64,000 nt of DNA from Hermodice carunculata (GCA_964020975.1 OZ026622.1:87779187-87843186), one strand, 5' to 3'. Shown: positions 22,606-36,192, counted from the stretch's first letter. Numbers and translations: made by a program. The notes: generated from the sequence alone by a model not told the origin.

Positions 22606-25600
22606 AATGGCCTAATCTTTTACCATCCTTGCATACTAAAACCCCTTTATTTTCCATGCTGCACACAACCCATTACTTCTAAAGTTTTTTTCCCCTGTAC
22701 TTTGTACTGGGGCAAAATTATTGCCTGTATCAACAGCATACTGAGACCCCACCCCCACCATATACATGATATAAGTTAGTTCCTGTATCATTCTACCTTG
22801 TGCCACATGCTACAATGTATCATGAAATATCCAGGTAAATGTCTTATATTTTTGTTGCTTTGAAATGTAAAATGCCTCAATAGATAAGATTACTTGTCTG
22901 CAGCATGGCATAAAAACATAAAGCAATGCTTGTGCTTAAATCACGGCCACTCAACCATGTAATATCGCTTAATGCTCATCCTGACGTTTACAATGGAGCA
23001 ATATCATCCCATCAACTTCACCTGTTTTGCCACAAGATTTCTTCCTGCAGACTAAAGAATGTCTCGCATTTCATAATTTTCACCTGGTTCAACCTCTGTG
23101 GACGGGCTCTGTGATATTGACATGATACAAAGATATACACACTTTATGTGACACCAGGTGACCTTATCCTGCCATCCTTCCACATATCATTTCCATTGTC
23201 ACTATAGGGTGGCCTTAATTGAGGCTGGCCAAACAGGTAATTGACTTCCCAATGTTGTATACCTTAATGATTCAAAGCGTCCGCATCAGTACAAACTGTG
23301 TACCATAGGACAAACTGAAGCATGTCACTCTCAAACTAAATGGGTGTGTAAGCATAGGGCTATGTTTCCCAATCAAGTCAAGCCTACGGTGAATCAAGCA
23401 CCCGTCCAAAAATCGACTATTTTCCGCAGCAAATATCAATTAGAGAAACGCTATATTGACGGTAAGGGGAACAAAGCCTATTTTATTACCCACAATACAA
23501 TAGGCATTGTGTATAGCTGAGCCAACGTATTGAAGTGTGAATTATCGGCTGAGAAGTGTGAGTGGGCCCTTGTGTACTCTGGTCTATTTGTATGTGGATC
23601 CCGTGGTAGAATTACTAGATGGCTTATTAATACACAAAAACAAGCCGGTTTCTCGTCTGTCTTGGTCTCTTATATCTGTCAGTGATCAGTCCCTTGTTCC
23701 TTGGCTAGAATTGCATTCCTGCAGATATCTACATGCTAACTTCTTTTTGCGACCATATCAAATGCACTTATCTATTAGCCATTTCCCCTAAACAGAAATA
23801 GCATAGTTGGGCAACTTCATCAAGATCTTCTGTTTTCAAACTGAAATTGTTACTATGTGGCTCGATAAATCAGCCCACAGAGTTTGTTTACACTATTGTA
23901 TTTGAATCTATAATGGCCTTTCACTTGGGGAATCGACATGGAAACTGGTCCACGATGGATTCCTAGCAGTTTACATAAATCTGCTATTTTTGTGTTACCA
24001 ACATATAAAGAGTTGATATTCATTTCTGTCATTATGGGGAAAAATGCATGTTGTTTTGCACGTAACATGTGCGACTGAGTGTTTTGTATTGAATTCCAAA
24101 TATCCTACAGCTTGTAAATGGAAATACATGGATGGTAAATTATGTACACGGCTCTCGGTATTCAATTTGCTTGATTTGTTAATCTTTGCATGCAATTTTA
24201 CTGATGTGTTTCATCAAGAAACCTATCTATAGCACCTCACATGTTTTCACTCATGTTTTCACTTGTTCCAATGAGACATACAGAATCTAGCATTAAGTGG
24301 CAGTCGCAACATTTGCGGCACGTGTTGTACAATGTTTTGGTTTTCACGATGCTCGCCAAGGGAAAACCAAAAGGTGACGGGAAAAATCGAACAATGAGTA
24401 CTACAAACATTGTCTGCAACTCTTGCTCACTGCTACATTTTGTTTCTCACACAGCTATATTTGACAGGAATTACAAAATAACCTCTGAATACGAACAAAA
24501 TTTCTCTTCACCAAAAATATCACAATACCATATCCCTTATCATGGACAGATCTTGACTTACAAAATCTGTAACCAAAATTGGAAATACAGGCATAATTTA
24601 CAAAATTCAGTTTTGGCCCTTTAATAATTCATTTCAAAATATTTTAGCAATTTTCATGTTTCTTGAGCCAAATTCAAGAAGCATTAGCATCTGGCTATTA
24701 GGCTAATGGTAGAAGCTGCCCCTGCCTTTTTCCTGTGCCCTATAAACGCCCATTCCACTGTTCTGACGAAGATAATGAAGAACTTATGCCATTTTGACCA
24801 TTCATTACATTAATATATTGTTATATTTAAGGTATATGTCTAAACTTGAGTTTCACATTCTTAAAATTTCATAAATGCCTTGAAAATTCCCTAAGTGTCT
24901 TGGATGCCTTACAGGAATAATACAGAAATACAACATGGGCCTGAGACCTCCTCAAGGTAACATACAAGATTTTTTGCTCTTCCTCCAACGTAATGACGGT
25001 ACATGTACACCATTACATGTTTACAATGTGCCCTAATTAATTTCTTTATATAAGCTATTTTCCCTGCACTTGTCACTTGTTTATGATTCAAAACAAGGAA
25101 GAGTGAAAGAACACACATAGATCCACCCATAAAATGTTTATGTCACCACCGTTTACAGACACTGTAGGTCTACTATTGTCCAAATGAAATTATGCCTGTG
25201 TATTGTCAAGATACTTAAACAAAAAAAAAAAAAAAAAACACAAGAATATGTATATGATGAAAAAAAACCCTACTTAATCTATACCTGACATTCAACAAGA
25301 GTACTGTGACAGTCCTGTGCTCAGGTGACCTTGGATGTACATACAGGCTGAAGTGGCCCTTTTATTTTCAGAATATCAAGGTCACCTTTCTTCAAGCACA
25401 TCATCACTGTTTGCCGTATGAAAGCTTTTACCCACACACTCTTGGAGTCATAATTTTTTTATGAAAAAGAAACAGGACTTGCTGTTAGAAAGATATAAGC
25501 TGATATGTCAGTTAGACCTTTCAAAGTCACTCAAGGTCAAAATTAACAACACCCAAAGAAACCCCACAAGGTACTTTCCCATTAGCCTTTAACAGCAACC

Positions 25601-25845
25601 ATGGGGAATGAAAATTACCAAGATTTAAGACAATTTATCAGTGTAACCTTTCAATCAAATAAATGCAGGCATTGACCTTGGAAAAAAAAAACACACAAAC
25701 AAAAACAAGAGGGCTGTCTGACCAGCTGGTCGTAAGCGGACTTTGATGTTCAACCCATATTAAGTCACACAGTGGTCAAAGGGACCAGAATTTTGGAGAA
25801 AGTAAAAAATGTGATTTTCCATTGCAATCCCCACTGACTCACATA

Positions 25846-27333
25846 CAGTAGTCCCTCTTTTGAGCAACCACCCCTAGCGTTGACCAAAAAGTGGCTGAAT
25901 AATGTAAGTAGTTGCTCATTGGAGGAACCCCACATGCATGACCTCAACAGCTCAAATCCATGGCGGACTTTCCCAGGTAGCGAGGTATGCAAATTTCAGC
26001 CACCACCAGTTTATCATTATCGATTACATATGCTTTGACAAGAAATTATCATTTATTAAATTTAACAATTACAACCCTTAAAACTTTTATTTCAATGAAG
26101 AACTCTTGTCTGGGCGCTGAAAGATGTGTTTAGCAACTTCAAAATATTTGCCGGTTTTGGGATTTGTCATTTTCCCATTACTCTCAATGGGCCTGATGCA
26201 TCACCTGGTATGGAGCCTTCGCTTGCGATGTAATCAGCATAAACTGTCGTAAAATTGCTTTGACGGCATTACTCACTATCTTAACTTTATTATACACAAT
26301 CGGTGGAGCCTAACTCACCTTAATTCATAATTTGTGGATCAAAATAAGACTCGGCATTTTCCCATTGCCACCATGTGCGTTTTGGGTGCCATGTTGACCT
26401 CATTCTTGACTGGGAAAAATGAATCGGGCATGCACTTCGCCATTGTCGGTCGCACACTCAAGCAGGCTAGCACGTGTTTGATCGGGGTTACATGTGATTT
26501 TGATCTAGCGAAAGTTATCATAGTCCAGTTTATAAAATATATTATGATGAAACATGGTTCAATTAGAAACGAGAATACTAAATAACAACATTTCTGTGGC
26601 TTTCTGCTTATTTGCCCTCGTAAGGTTTAATGGGTTTTGCATGCAAAAAAACTATGACCACATGGGTTGATGATCTCCGGGAAATGACGAAGATTGTTTA
26701 AGATGTTCCGGCAACCTTCGTCGTGCATTCAGATTTGAAGTGTTTCAAGATGGATGATGTGAATGATTGAAAGTGGGAGCGATAAAGTTCCCATCACAAT
26801 TAATTTCTGTCCATCATTATGAAGTTTAGTTCAGAAAACAATCCAGAGAAAGAAATATGGTGGTCAAAATCCTCTGAGATCGACTACGGAGAGGCCCAAT
26901 ACAAGCGGTGTATGCACATTCACTGCCTTTGTAAAAATGTGAATAAATGGAAAGATCCTACGCCAGTGAGCAGGAATAGATATTGACTGATCCAATTACA
27001 TACCTGTTTACGGAAATTTACTATAGAAAGAAATCCTTTATTGTTTGAGCTCAATATATAAATTTGACAAGAACCATGTAAATTTTATAACAATGGGTGA
27101 GTTGCATGCATGTATTTTGTTGGCTTACTTGAGGCGTAGTGGCCGGATATGGCTCAAATTTGTTTTGTGTTATACGGTCGCAAAATCTGTTCATTTTGCA
27201 TGGTCGCTGGTCACGTTAAACAGGTGGTCATTCATACGAGGTAAATTATTAAAGAACAACGTTGGTGACCAAATGTGGTGATTCAAACCAGGTGATCACT
27301 CATAGGAGCAGTTGCTCAAGACAGGGACTATTG
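25846..27333. mobile_element. Long (1488 bp) member of the CAGT/TA inverted-repeat family
   Basis: Starts CAGTAGTCCCTCTTTTGAGC after TA (25844-25845) and ends, in reverse, CAATAGTCCCTGTCTTGAGC before TA (27334-27335). The outer 80-130 bp at each side resemble the 178-bp family members (ACCACCCCTA, ACAGGTGGTC). The central 1.2 kb (about 25930-27170) is not found in those short copies. Open frames inside it reach only about 80 codons and I see no transposase catalytic motif. The core may be a remnant of an autonomous parent or captured genomic DNA. Confidence 0.65.
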
Positions 27334-27521
27334 TAGCAATCAATAGGAATGCATGCGTTAGCCAACAGGTAACCACATTGAAAAAAAATTTCACAATCAG
27401 GTCTTTGAAGTATCATCACCTGATGAACAACTTTGTTTAACCCTCCAAAAAGCTACATTTCCACCCAGTTTCAGCACCATGTGAGTGGTTTTGGAGAAGT
27501 CAAAAATAGCCTTAACACATC

Positions 27522-27566
27522 AAAAAAAAAAAAAATAAAAAAAAATAAAAAAAAAAAAAAAAAAAT
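27522..27566. repeat. Poly-A rich tract
   Basis: Runs of A broken by single T. Low complexity. Confidence 0.93.
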
Positions 27567-27960
27567 TGCAAGACCACCTGGTGAAAAAACTAAGTTCTGG
27601 GGTTCTCCACAAGTGTCTGTATGCAATTTCCACCTAATTGGTTTGGTGATTTTGGAAGCACATTTTTGAAGATTTTGCCAAAAATTCATAACAAAATAAA
27701 AAATCATTGGAGCATGAACATTTGAATAAACTTGGTAGAGGCCTACCCAAAGTTCATCCCCACCAAGTTTCCAGTGAATCTAGCTGGCAGTTTTTTAGAA
27801 GTCGAAAATGTGAATTTTTGATTGACAGACACCGATGCCGACGAGGGACAAAGAACCCTCCTAGAAGCTCAGCTTACTGACAAGTCAGCTGACGTAAAAT
27901 GAAAGGACTTTCAACTAATTTCAACAGAAATGAAAAACAATTTGACTGAAAAACTATAAA

Positions 27961-28165
27961 GTGCTAATCACAGCTAAAGTCATTTTCTCATTACCCTTAC
28001 ACATATCATGGTTAAAAGATTCACATTCCTCATGAAGATACCTTTCATTCAAATACCAGCAAGCCTAGTCTAAAGCAAAAAGTTGTCTTAGGCAACAGCT
28101 CTCCTTGAGGCATGCATTGCATGCAAAATGCCCCGAGGAAAGTTGTTGACTCAGTCTTAAATATT
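27961..28165 (-). mobile_element. Degraded TTAA-type palindromic element, CTCTTT subfamily
   Basis: Retains AGTGCTAATCACAGCTAAAG, CATTCCTCATGAAGATACCT and the hairpin remnants GGCAACAGCTCTCCTTGAGG and GAGGAAAGTTGTTGACTCAG in the same order as at 53304-53492. Terminal TTAA sites are not clear. Confidence 0.55.
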
Positions 28166-28203
28166 TTTTGTAAAAACTTTTTACTCAAGTATCAGAATGA
28201 GTA

Positions 28204-28909
<706 letters not shown>

Positions 28910-29399
28910 TATAGTTCCATAGAATATAATAGTTCAAGTCAAAACCCAAACATACCTATCTCATTTTCTGAAACTTTTGACTGCCAATAGCTTCAGTGCA
29001 TAATATTTTTGCCTCTTTTTGATAAGTAGTGTTTGATTCCAGTGCAAAACTCCAGCAAGCTGCTATGAGAATTTAAGTGACATGACTGACCTCACATTTT
29101 GATAAACACATACAATATCATAAAAGTATATCGAATTTCAATATTATCTCATTGATCAAATTTTCATCATTAATGATCGTAAAATTTGAGATTTATTTGA
29201 GTTTTCCCCCTACCACCTGCCAGTAAACAAGAAGGTTTGGGTGTCAATAGAGCCCATTATGGTACTTTGTCTTGCCTGGTGCCATAGCCTCTCACAACCA
29301 ACATATTTTGGGGGTTTTTTTAGTCTCTCCTCAGAATCTACAACAAAATATAGTTCCTTTTAAGTTTTTAACTTTACTCAATGAATGACCCTAACCAAA

Positions 29400-31150
29400 C
29401 AAGAGAACTCTGACTTTAATTTGGATGATTAGTTCTCCATTATATAATGCAGCACGAAACGAATCTAACTTCAACCAGAAGTTCACACATGATACTGCAC
29501 GATTTGCTTGTCATCAAAGAAATATACAAACAGCACAGAACAAATGAGTTTTTTAATCAACTTTTGATGTTTGTTCCCTTTACTTCGGCTACAACGGTTC
29601 CAGCTCAGATCTTGAATTTCGTGCCTTCCTGACCAGCCCTCTATTTGAAGTATAAACATTCAGGGTTGACAGGCAGATGTTACAGAGTTTTTGGACGCAT
29701 AAAAAATAACAGTTATACTGGGGCGTTTCACGCTTAACATGTTTGGAAATGTTCACAGTGCTACTGTTCTGTTTCTCCTAACAGAAACGCTGTTTAGACT
29801 TCCTGTCTCCACATGGAAAAGAAATGATGTGCACTTTACTTTGAAGTCGTAACAAAAATGGAGTAAATAAAAAAACTGCAAACCTTCTTCAGCAATGCCC
29901 TGCATCAAAGCTATGATATGAAGGCCACGTATAAACTCCTTATTTGACCATAAACTTCAAAGATGCATTCTTTAGCATCTGTTAGCTCAAGTTTTGTGGA
30001 TGCAGTGCCTTGTTTTGCTAGAACAGTAACTGGCCAAGGTGTAATAGATGTTCATCCAAGCGACTTGATCGTAAGCTATTGGGCTGAACACAGCTGCAAT
30101 AGCCTCCACACAAGTAGGTACCGGCGAGGTGTGCCATTCCAGACCAATAATCAATTATTACCCACAAAGTTTACCCTGTACTCCCTAATTAAATGTGCCT
30201 GTTACACTACTTCAAAGGTAAGGATCATCCGGAAATTAGTCTTCTGGGGCTCCAAGCCTGTGTCTTCAGATCTTGCAAGTATATCAATAACAAAGTTTTG
30301 CTTTGTCATAGATTTTTAAATAATTCATGCAGCAATTCTTCAAGGTGAAAAAAAAAGATGTGTTCCCGGTATGCCTAGTTGGTTGCGAGATAGAGTTTGT
30401 TTGGGAAATTCACTCCTGAATTTTGTTTGATCCCTTGGCCCACAAACAAGAAATCGTGCTTTCTAGACATTCAAAACCATGCGCAGGGAAACAAACAGAA
30501 ACAAACGGAGATAAATAATGAATAAATAGGCTGTACCTAGTACATCTCATACACAACAAACAAACACGCTTGACGATATAACACTATCAATCCACTCATT
30601 GTGGTAAGAACAAAGGCTGCGGAAATGAGAGAAAATATTGTTTGGCGCTAGTTTATGCTGTCCTGACCCAGCTGAGCACACAGTGTTTGTAATTTACAGG
30701 GCCTGAGATCTGTGCAAATATTTACCCTTAGGAAAAGTGCACAGAGCACTGGAAATAGCACAAATGAAGATCGTAATTCCTTCTCTTGCATAAACAATCC
30801 ATGTTTAAATCTATGGACAGGGATGATGCATTTAGCTTATTTGTTCACAAGCTGGGCGAAATTTATTAAGTGGGATCGTGCAATTTATGAGCTGGGAGAT
30901 CTCCACAAATATTTGCCCTTCTGGAGAGTGTGCTCTTCAGTGGAAATTAAGATATGACTGGGTATCTAGTGCTATGGCTTTGCATCCCTGATTCGTAATC
31001 GAAACTGTAATGTGATGCTATGACTTGTTTATTCTGAATGGGTAAAAATGTTGTTCTTAACTTTACTGTAATTATGTCTGGCTTTGGTAAAGTCAGGGGA
31101 TGTTCATACTTGGGTGTAATATTCAGAAGCCCAATGACTGACTTTTTGTA
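29400..31150. other. Repeat-poor intronic block dense in forkhead-like motifs
   Basis: No dispersed elements seen. It includes TTGTTTGGG (30399-30408 region), AAACAAACAGAAACAAACGG (about 30488-30507), ACAACAAACAAACACG (about 30554-30570), TGTTTGTAAT (about 30684), ATAAACAATCC (about 30790), plus ETS-like CATCCGGAAAT (about 30228-30238) and a T-box-like AGGTGTG (about 30126). Two segments, 30702-30763 and 30889-30951, are diverged copies of each other. Regulatory function is inference. Confidence 0.4.
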
Positions 31151-31379
31151 ATTCAAAATTACTCACTCTGGGTAAACAACAGATATATTATTATTCCCCT
31201 GTTAATAAAATAGTACTTTGTACTCACCATTCACATTGCAAAAAGTTTTACCTTTTTATTCGTCACTAGTGTGTCAGTTTACTCAATACAAATAATATCT
31301 GTGTCTGTAATCTGATGCTGTCACACAAAATATTCAATCAGCTTGTCCAAGCTTTACAGTTACTCCATGGGAGAGGTTT

Positions 31380-31440
31380 ATAAATACATTCTGACAGTCC
31401 CACCGCCCACATGGGGGGGGGGGGGGAGGGGGGGGGGAGA
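31380..31440. repeat. G-rich homopolymer tract
   Basis: About 25 G with one A between 31413 and 31438. It could form a G-quadruplex and is liable to sequencing-length errors. Confidence 0.9.
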
Positions 31441-33446
31441 AATGGATACATTCTGTAACACAGTTATTGGAAAATAACACAAAATAAAAGTTACATTGCA
31501 TAAAGTAGTGATTGGACATCCCCCCATACCAAAAGAAAAATAAATTAATAAAAAAAAAAAAACATTGTGTGAAGTATTGTTTGGAAGCCACACCCTCCAC
31601 CATACAAACACACCAAAAAAGATACACTGTGAAACAAAAAACACACATACACCTAAAAAGATAGACTGTGTAAAACAGTGTTTGGAAATGAAGCTTTTAC
31701 ACGGACACATAATATACATTATTGACATTAATACTGTTACAAAGGAACAGACAACATGAAAAAGAAAAACAAAATACAAAAAACACCTAGCACAGAAGAT
31801 ACTTGAATGGTGGGGGCACCAAGGTATTAAAACTATATTACAAATGAGAAGGGAATAGCAGTATCTGTGTCAAGACCTGAACATTGCTTTGCAATTCAAA
31901 GAGCAAATTTAAGGATGGACCAATCTGTCTCTGTATCTTCATGCATTTTATTTAAAAAAATAAACAGTATCACTGGTGGTGGTGGCTTGCGAATTTAATA
32001 AACACATCAGTCTGCAAAGTTGCATAAAAATATATTGTATCACAGTATGCTTTTCATCCTGCAGAACACCTGTATGTTGTAATGTACACTTTCTTACTTC
32101 AGCTTGGGCTTCAGGTTAGCAAGGGCCCCAGGCTTATAGTGGCCAGAGTGTACGCTCCTATTGTTAAGTCTACTGAAATGATTAGTCATTAGGAATGGTA
32201 ACATTTAGATATGGTTCTTTTTCAAAGTATAGTGTGTCTGCAATCTTTGTTGACTATTACTATCAAAGGTATAAATTGCTGTAATAATCTAGTGCTACTT
32301 TCTTTAAAACTTGTGGACTGCATGAAACATTGATCTTGTTTTGAAAGATGTTGTCCATGTTGGCTGTGCATACATTCAGCAGCAAACATAGAAAGTTATC
32401 CTAAAATCATTCAAGAGTTGTTGGTGAGTTGCTCAGACGAACAGACAGTTTATTTCTTGGGCTGTGTTGTACCGTACTATATTCCATTTGTTTTCCTGCA
32501 TGAACTTTTGATGCTGTGTTCACTCTGTTTTAAGGCCTGCTGGTGTCTTATTAAAGACAGGAAACAGGGATATAGCAGGTGCTATTAAATTACATTTGGC
32601 GTGTCCAACATTTGTTCTTCTAATTGACAATTAACTTGTCAAGCCATGTCATATTACCTAATGAACCAATACCATGTAGGACCAATGGGATGTGTGTGTG
32701 GGAATACGGACATGTATATACATGTACACATTAATTTTTAAGTTATATCCACCTTCAAAGCTTGAAAGAGTTTGGATTTCAACGGGATGAATTTCAGTGT
32801 TGGGAGCTCTGCCAGATTACTCCGGCATCTCCCAAATTGTGCTGCTCCCAATCACCTATTCCCCAACTGCTCATTCCTAATCACAATCTCATGTCTTTTT
32901 TTTTTTTTTGTAATCTGACCAAGACAAGATGTTAGACCACTTTGTTCATATCACATGGTCAGACTGCCATGTTATGAGCAAAATGGACATCAAAATCACA
33001 TATACATAGGTGAAAATGTCTACTTAATTACTTTTTTTGATTTCCCATTTCTCAGCAAAGCATACCTGCACCTGCACCCCCACCCCCACCCCCTCCCCAA
33101 ACCAAGGATGACAGTCCAAGCCATGCATACTGCCACCACGCAGGTCCTAAGCTGTAACTTCTAAAAGGCCGGCAACACTGTGTAGGGCAATAAAGATGCA
33201 ATGACTAGTGTGTCCACAACATATTCATCTGGAGCTTCCTCCTACTAAATTCATGCAAAACTTGCCCCAACATTGTTTGAGAGCAATAGGTACTCACACA
33301 TACTGACCCTAAATCTTGGAAAATAAGCCACAGCTACTGTTTCTGAGATTCTCAAAACAGATAGGGATCACAGCTGATAGTTTAACTGTTCCTTTCCATG
33401 TAGTCTCAGACCAGTGAAGCCAGCTTAGTATAAAAATTATCAACTA

Positions 33447-33756
33447 CAGTGGAACTTGGGCATGTACAATAAATGACCACCTGTCTGCACAGACCATATT
33501 TATGATTTCATGTCATGCCATTTTTTTTGTTTTGTTTTTGAAAGATAACAACTTTATAATGCAAGACCCCCCATCTTTGTGCGCGCAATCACCTCTTTGA
33601 GCTTTCCCTCTGGTGGTCTCTTGTTGACCAGACTTACCAAATAAATGCTAAATATGTAGCCAAACATATTTGTAAGACTGGACCAGCCACCAGCTAGACA
33701 AGGTTTCATCGTATAAAATGTAATCTGTCTTGCGAGACCACGTCGAAGGATCACTG
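33447..33756. mobile_element. Mariner/pogo-type miniature element, diverged
   Basis: 310 bp between TA dinucleotides. Left end CAGTGGAACTTGGGC, right end in reverse CAGTGATCCTTCGACGTGGT. It keeps GACCACCTGTCTG and GGTGGTCTC motifs of the family. Confidence 0.6.
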
Positions 33757-33774
33757 TACTGAAGAAATAACATG

Positions 33775-34065
33775 GGCATCACTCGGCAAAGTATCTCTAA
33801 AGGTCCTTTGTCTCAGGACTTTTATTCCACGACTGGGACATGTCTCACACCCGGCACTTTTAGTGGAGGGCTTGTTTCAGGATTTTTTCAAGCAAAGACA
33901 TGCTTGAGGACTGAACCTTTCAGACAATACCTGTCTCAGGATTGGTCTTTAGGACAGGGATATATGTCAGCACTGGTCCTTAAAAACATGACCATGTCTC
34001 ATGATTGCTTTGGTAAGTGAGGGATGTCTCAATACTGGTCCTTAAAGACGTGACCATCTGGCTTG
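33775..34065. repeat. Degenerate tandem repeat around CTGGTCCTTAAAGACGTGAC
   Basis: Several diverged units of 35-60 bp built on TGTCTCAGGA, GGTCCTTAAA and GACATG. Old array. Confidence 0.6.
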
Positions 34066-34117
34066 TTTGGTATCACTGGAAACGTCTGACCCTCATCAAT
34101 ATCATCATTCTGCTTTC

Positions 34118-34366
34118 CTATTGGCTTAATTTTTTAACCCGCCCACCAAACATCGTCATCTTGCATAAAATTACTATTTCCGACGTAAAAATCTAAGAAT
34201 AAACCGCAGCGACATTTTCACCCTGCTCAGGCACTGATTGGCTCACAGATCATGCAAATAAATTTGCACGTGGTCAAGCATGCGCAGTGTGCACTTTCAA
34301 CAAACAAGCATTGTGGAGCTGATCATTCAAGCCAACGGTACTTTTATGTTATCATGTCCTGTAAGT
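34118..34366 (+). promoter_or_regulatory. Promoter-like block with a downstream splice donor
   Basis: Two inverted CCAAT boxes (ATTGG at 34120-34124 and 34237-34241), an octamer ATGCAAAT (34252-34259), CACGTG (34267-34272) and an NRF1-like GCATGCGCAG (34278-34287) fall within 170 bp, followed at 34361 by a consensus donor GTAAGT on the plus strand. This could be an antisense or internal promoter, or the inside of a transposon that has lost its edges. No TATA box was seen. Confidence 0.25.
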
Positions 34367-35961
34367 ACTGACATTAAGTGACATATCGATGGTAGATTGT
34401 ACAAAAATCATCCAGAATTTTCCTGGTTTACCCCTGAAAGAAATACAGAGCGGAAACTGCAGCAATCGATGTTAAAATGGGAAACTTGTGCACCAGTATG
34501 CATTGTCAATGAATCTCCGTGATGGTCCATACTGAATAAAATCTCTGTGTGTTGTTTCTTTCATAGAGATACCACAATATTTATATAATTTTTGCACTAT
34601 TGCTCAATGGTTATCATAAAAACCATTTAATATGTTGTACATCTGCAGGAAAATGCGCCATGATGCCGTATCTCAGTAATTACGTGCACTGCAAGTGGAT
34701 CTTCCATATATTAGGCGCCTAAACTCGCCTGTAACATAGGAGAAGCAAGTATCTTTGGGTGGGTTTTCTCGTCTGCAGCAAAGGAAGGGTTAAAGATACA
34801 GACCAGTCTCCCACTTGGTCTTCTACGACAGGGACCACTATATCTGTACACTTCAATACACTAACAGATCCAGACAGAAACAGAAAATGTGTAGGCAGTG
34901 AGAAGTGCTGAGACCACACAGAGCATAAATACTAATCGCCTTCCTGTTTGTCACATGGTGATGCACTAACTGTCTATATTAGTAGCCCAGTACCAGGGAT
35001 TGATCAATTATATCCCAATCATGGCACTGACACATGTGTACATGTGCAGCCATCAGAATGTCAATTGTCAGCACGGTAATGCACAGGGTTTTCTTGATTG
35101 GTTTAAATGTGTTTTTTATTACTCTATACAATACATAAATAATTTATACAATGTATTTACTGCAGTTGGGAAGAAGGGCCATGCCCTATCTTGATCCCAC
35201 TTGTGAAGGTAAAAAGATGGCAAATTAACAAGAATACACCAGACCCAGCGCCATTGCATGATGAGCCATATGTGACATATGACCTATCGATCATGCAGCA
35301 CGATAGGAATAAGAGGGACATCTAGCATGTACGCAAGGACAAGGGACAGATAAGGGGGCCTCATATATACATATATATATAGACACACATACACACACAC
35401 ACATTTCAAGCTAAGTCACCATAATATATACACAGGTTTCTCTGCTAAACCAGCATTTGATACCTTCTCATTAACCAAAACTTGCTTGCAATTGTCAGAA
35501 GTAAGGACAATATAGTCATGCACTGCTAAAAAAATTAAAACTTTTCTTGATTCAGTGTTCACAGCAACTTGGGATGCTTGCCTTTCTTCATGCACGAAAA
35601 TTGGTAGTCATGTCATGAAAAAGTAACAGGCAATTCAGGACAGGAACACGGCCATTTCTTCAAAAGGTATGGCACTTCTACTTTCCTTCCTTGCTCTGTT
35701 TTTGTTTTGTTTTCTGTCTCCATAAGAGGGGTTCACATAGCCTTTCCAATGGCTTTTGAGGTTATGTTTAAAACAAAAGATGTTGCCGTTCCACGAAAAA
35801 GACCCCATCAGTTCAGGTAATCTTTAAAAACAAGAATCATGGTTGTTTTCTTGGGAGAGATATACACATGTTCTTGGTGCAACGGCTCAAAAAACAGAGA
35901 AACTCAGAGATACAAGATAAACAGACCCTGGGGTGAGCAAAATGTCTATACATGGTGTTAA

Positions 35962-36192
35962 CTCTTTAGCTGTCAAATTTTGGACTGAGTCAACAGCTTT
36001 TCTTGACACGCATTGGGCCCAATGTGCCCCGAGAAAAGCTGTTGATTAAGGATATTTTTTCCAGAACTAGAGGCATGCTGGTACTTGAATGAAAGGTCTT
36101 TTTACGAGAAATATGAATCTGAGATCCTGATGATAATTCATACTAGTTTGACTTTAGTAGATTGACTTAAGGTGTGATTGGCACTGACAGAG
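35962..36192 (+). mobile_element. TTAA-flanked palindromic miniature element, CTCTTT subfamily
   Basis: 231 bp with TTAA at 35958-35961 and 36193-36196. The left end CTCTTTAGCTGTCAAATTTT is followed at once by GACTGAGTCAACAGCTTTTC and the hairpin partner GAGAAAAGCTGTTGA. Right end in reverse CTCTGTCAGTGCCAATCACA. Confidence 0.82.

Larger units (their letters stand above)
18640..24300. other. Relatively repeat-poor intronic interval, candidate regulatory DNA
   Basis: Apart from elements at 20399-20532 and 22402-22605 and an A-rich tract near 22345-22380, this 5.6-kb stretch has mixed composition, more CpG and few dispersed repeats, in contrast with the rest of the intron. It contains an X-box-like site (19816-19829) and a forkhead motif cluster (20842-21265). 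Short open frames are present on both strands without FoxP similarity or paired splice sites that I would trust. Confidence 0.35.
25305..27900. repeat. Dispersed repeat ending in GCTCAGCT..., split by a 1.49-kb element
   Basis: The parts at 25305-25843 and 27336-27900 look like one degenerate repeat, sharing GACAGTCCTGTGCTCAG, TATCAAGGTCACCTTTC and a right end AGCTCAGCTTACTGACAAGT with the copy at 51226-51536. The mariner-type element at 25846-27333 interrupts it, and A-rich tracts (27522-27566) have expanded within it. Confidence 0.55.

Noticed and set aside
24241-24624. 127-codon plus-strand frame
   Set aside because: No recognisable motif; overlapping frames on the other strand are nearly as long, as in AT-balanced noncoding DNA.
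26334-26585. 83-codon frame inside the 1.49-kb element, considered as a transposase piece
   Set aside because: No DDE/D, helix-turn-helix or zinc-finger motif visible, and the reverse strand is equally open.
30712-30957. 81-codon plus-strand frame in the motif-dense block
   Set aside because: It covers the internal duplication but the two copies do not keep a shared frame, so noncoding is more likely.
31334-31779. Minus-strand frames with poly-Pro and Phe/Cys-rich segments
   Set aside because: Poly-Pro comes from the poly-G tract near 31413; the rest has no exon boundaries or family resemblance.
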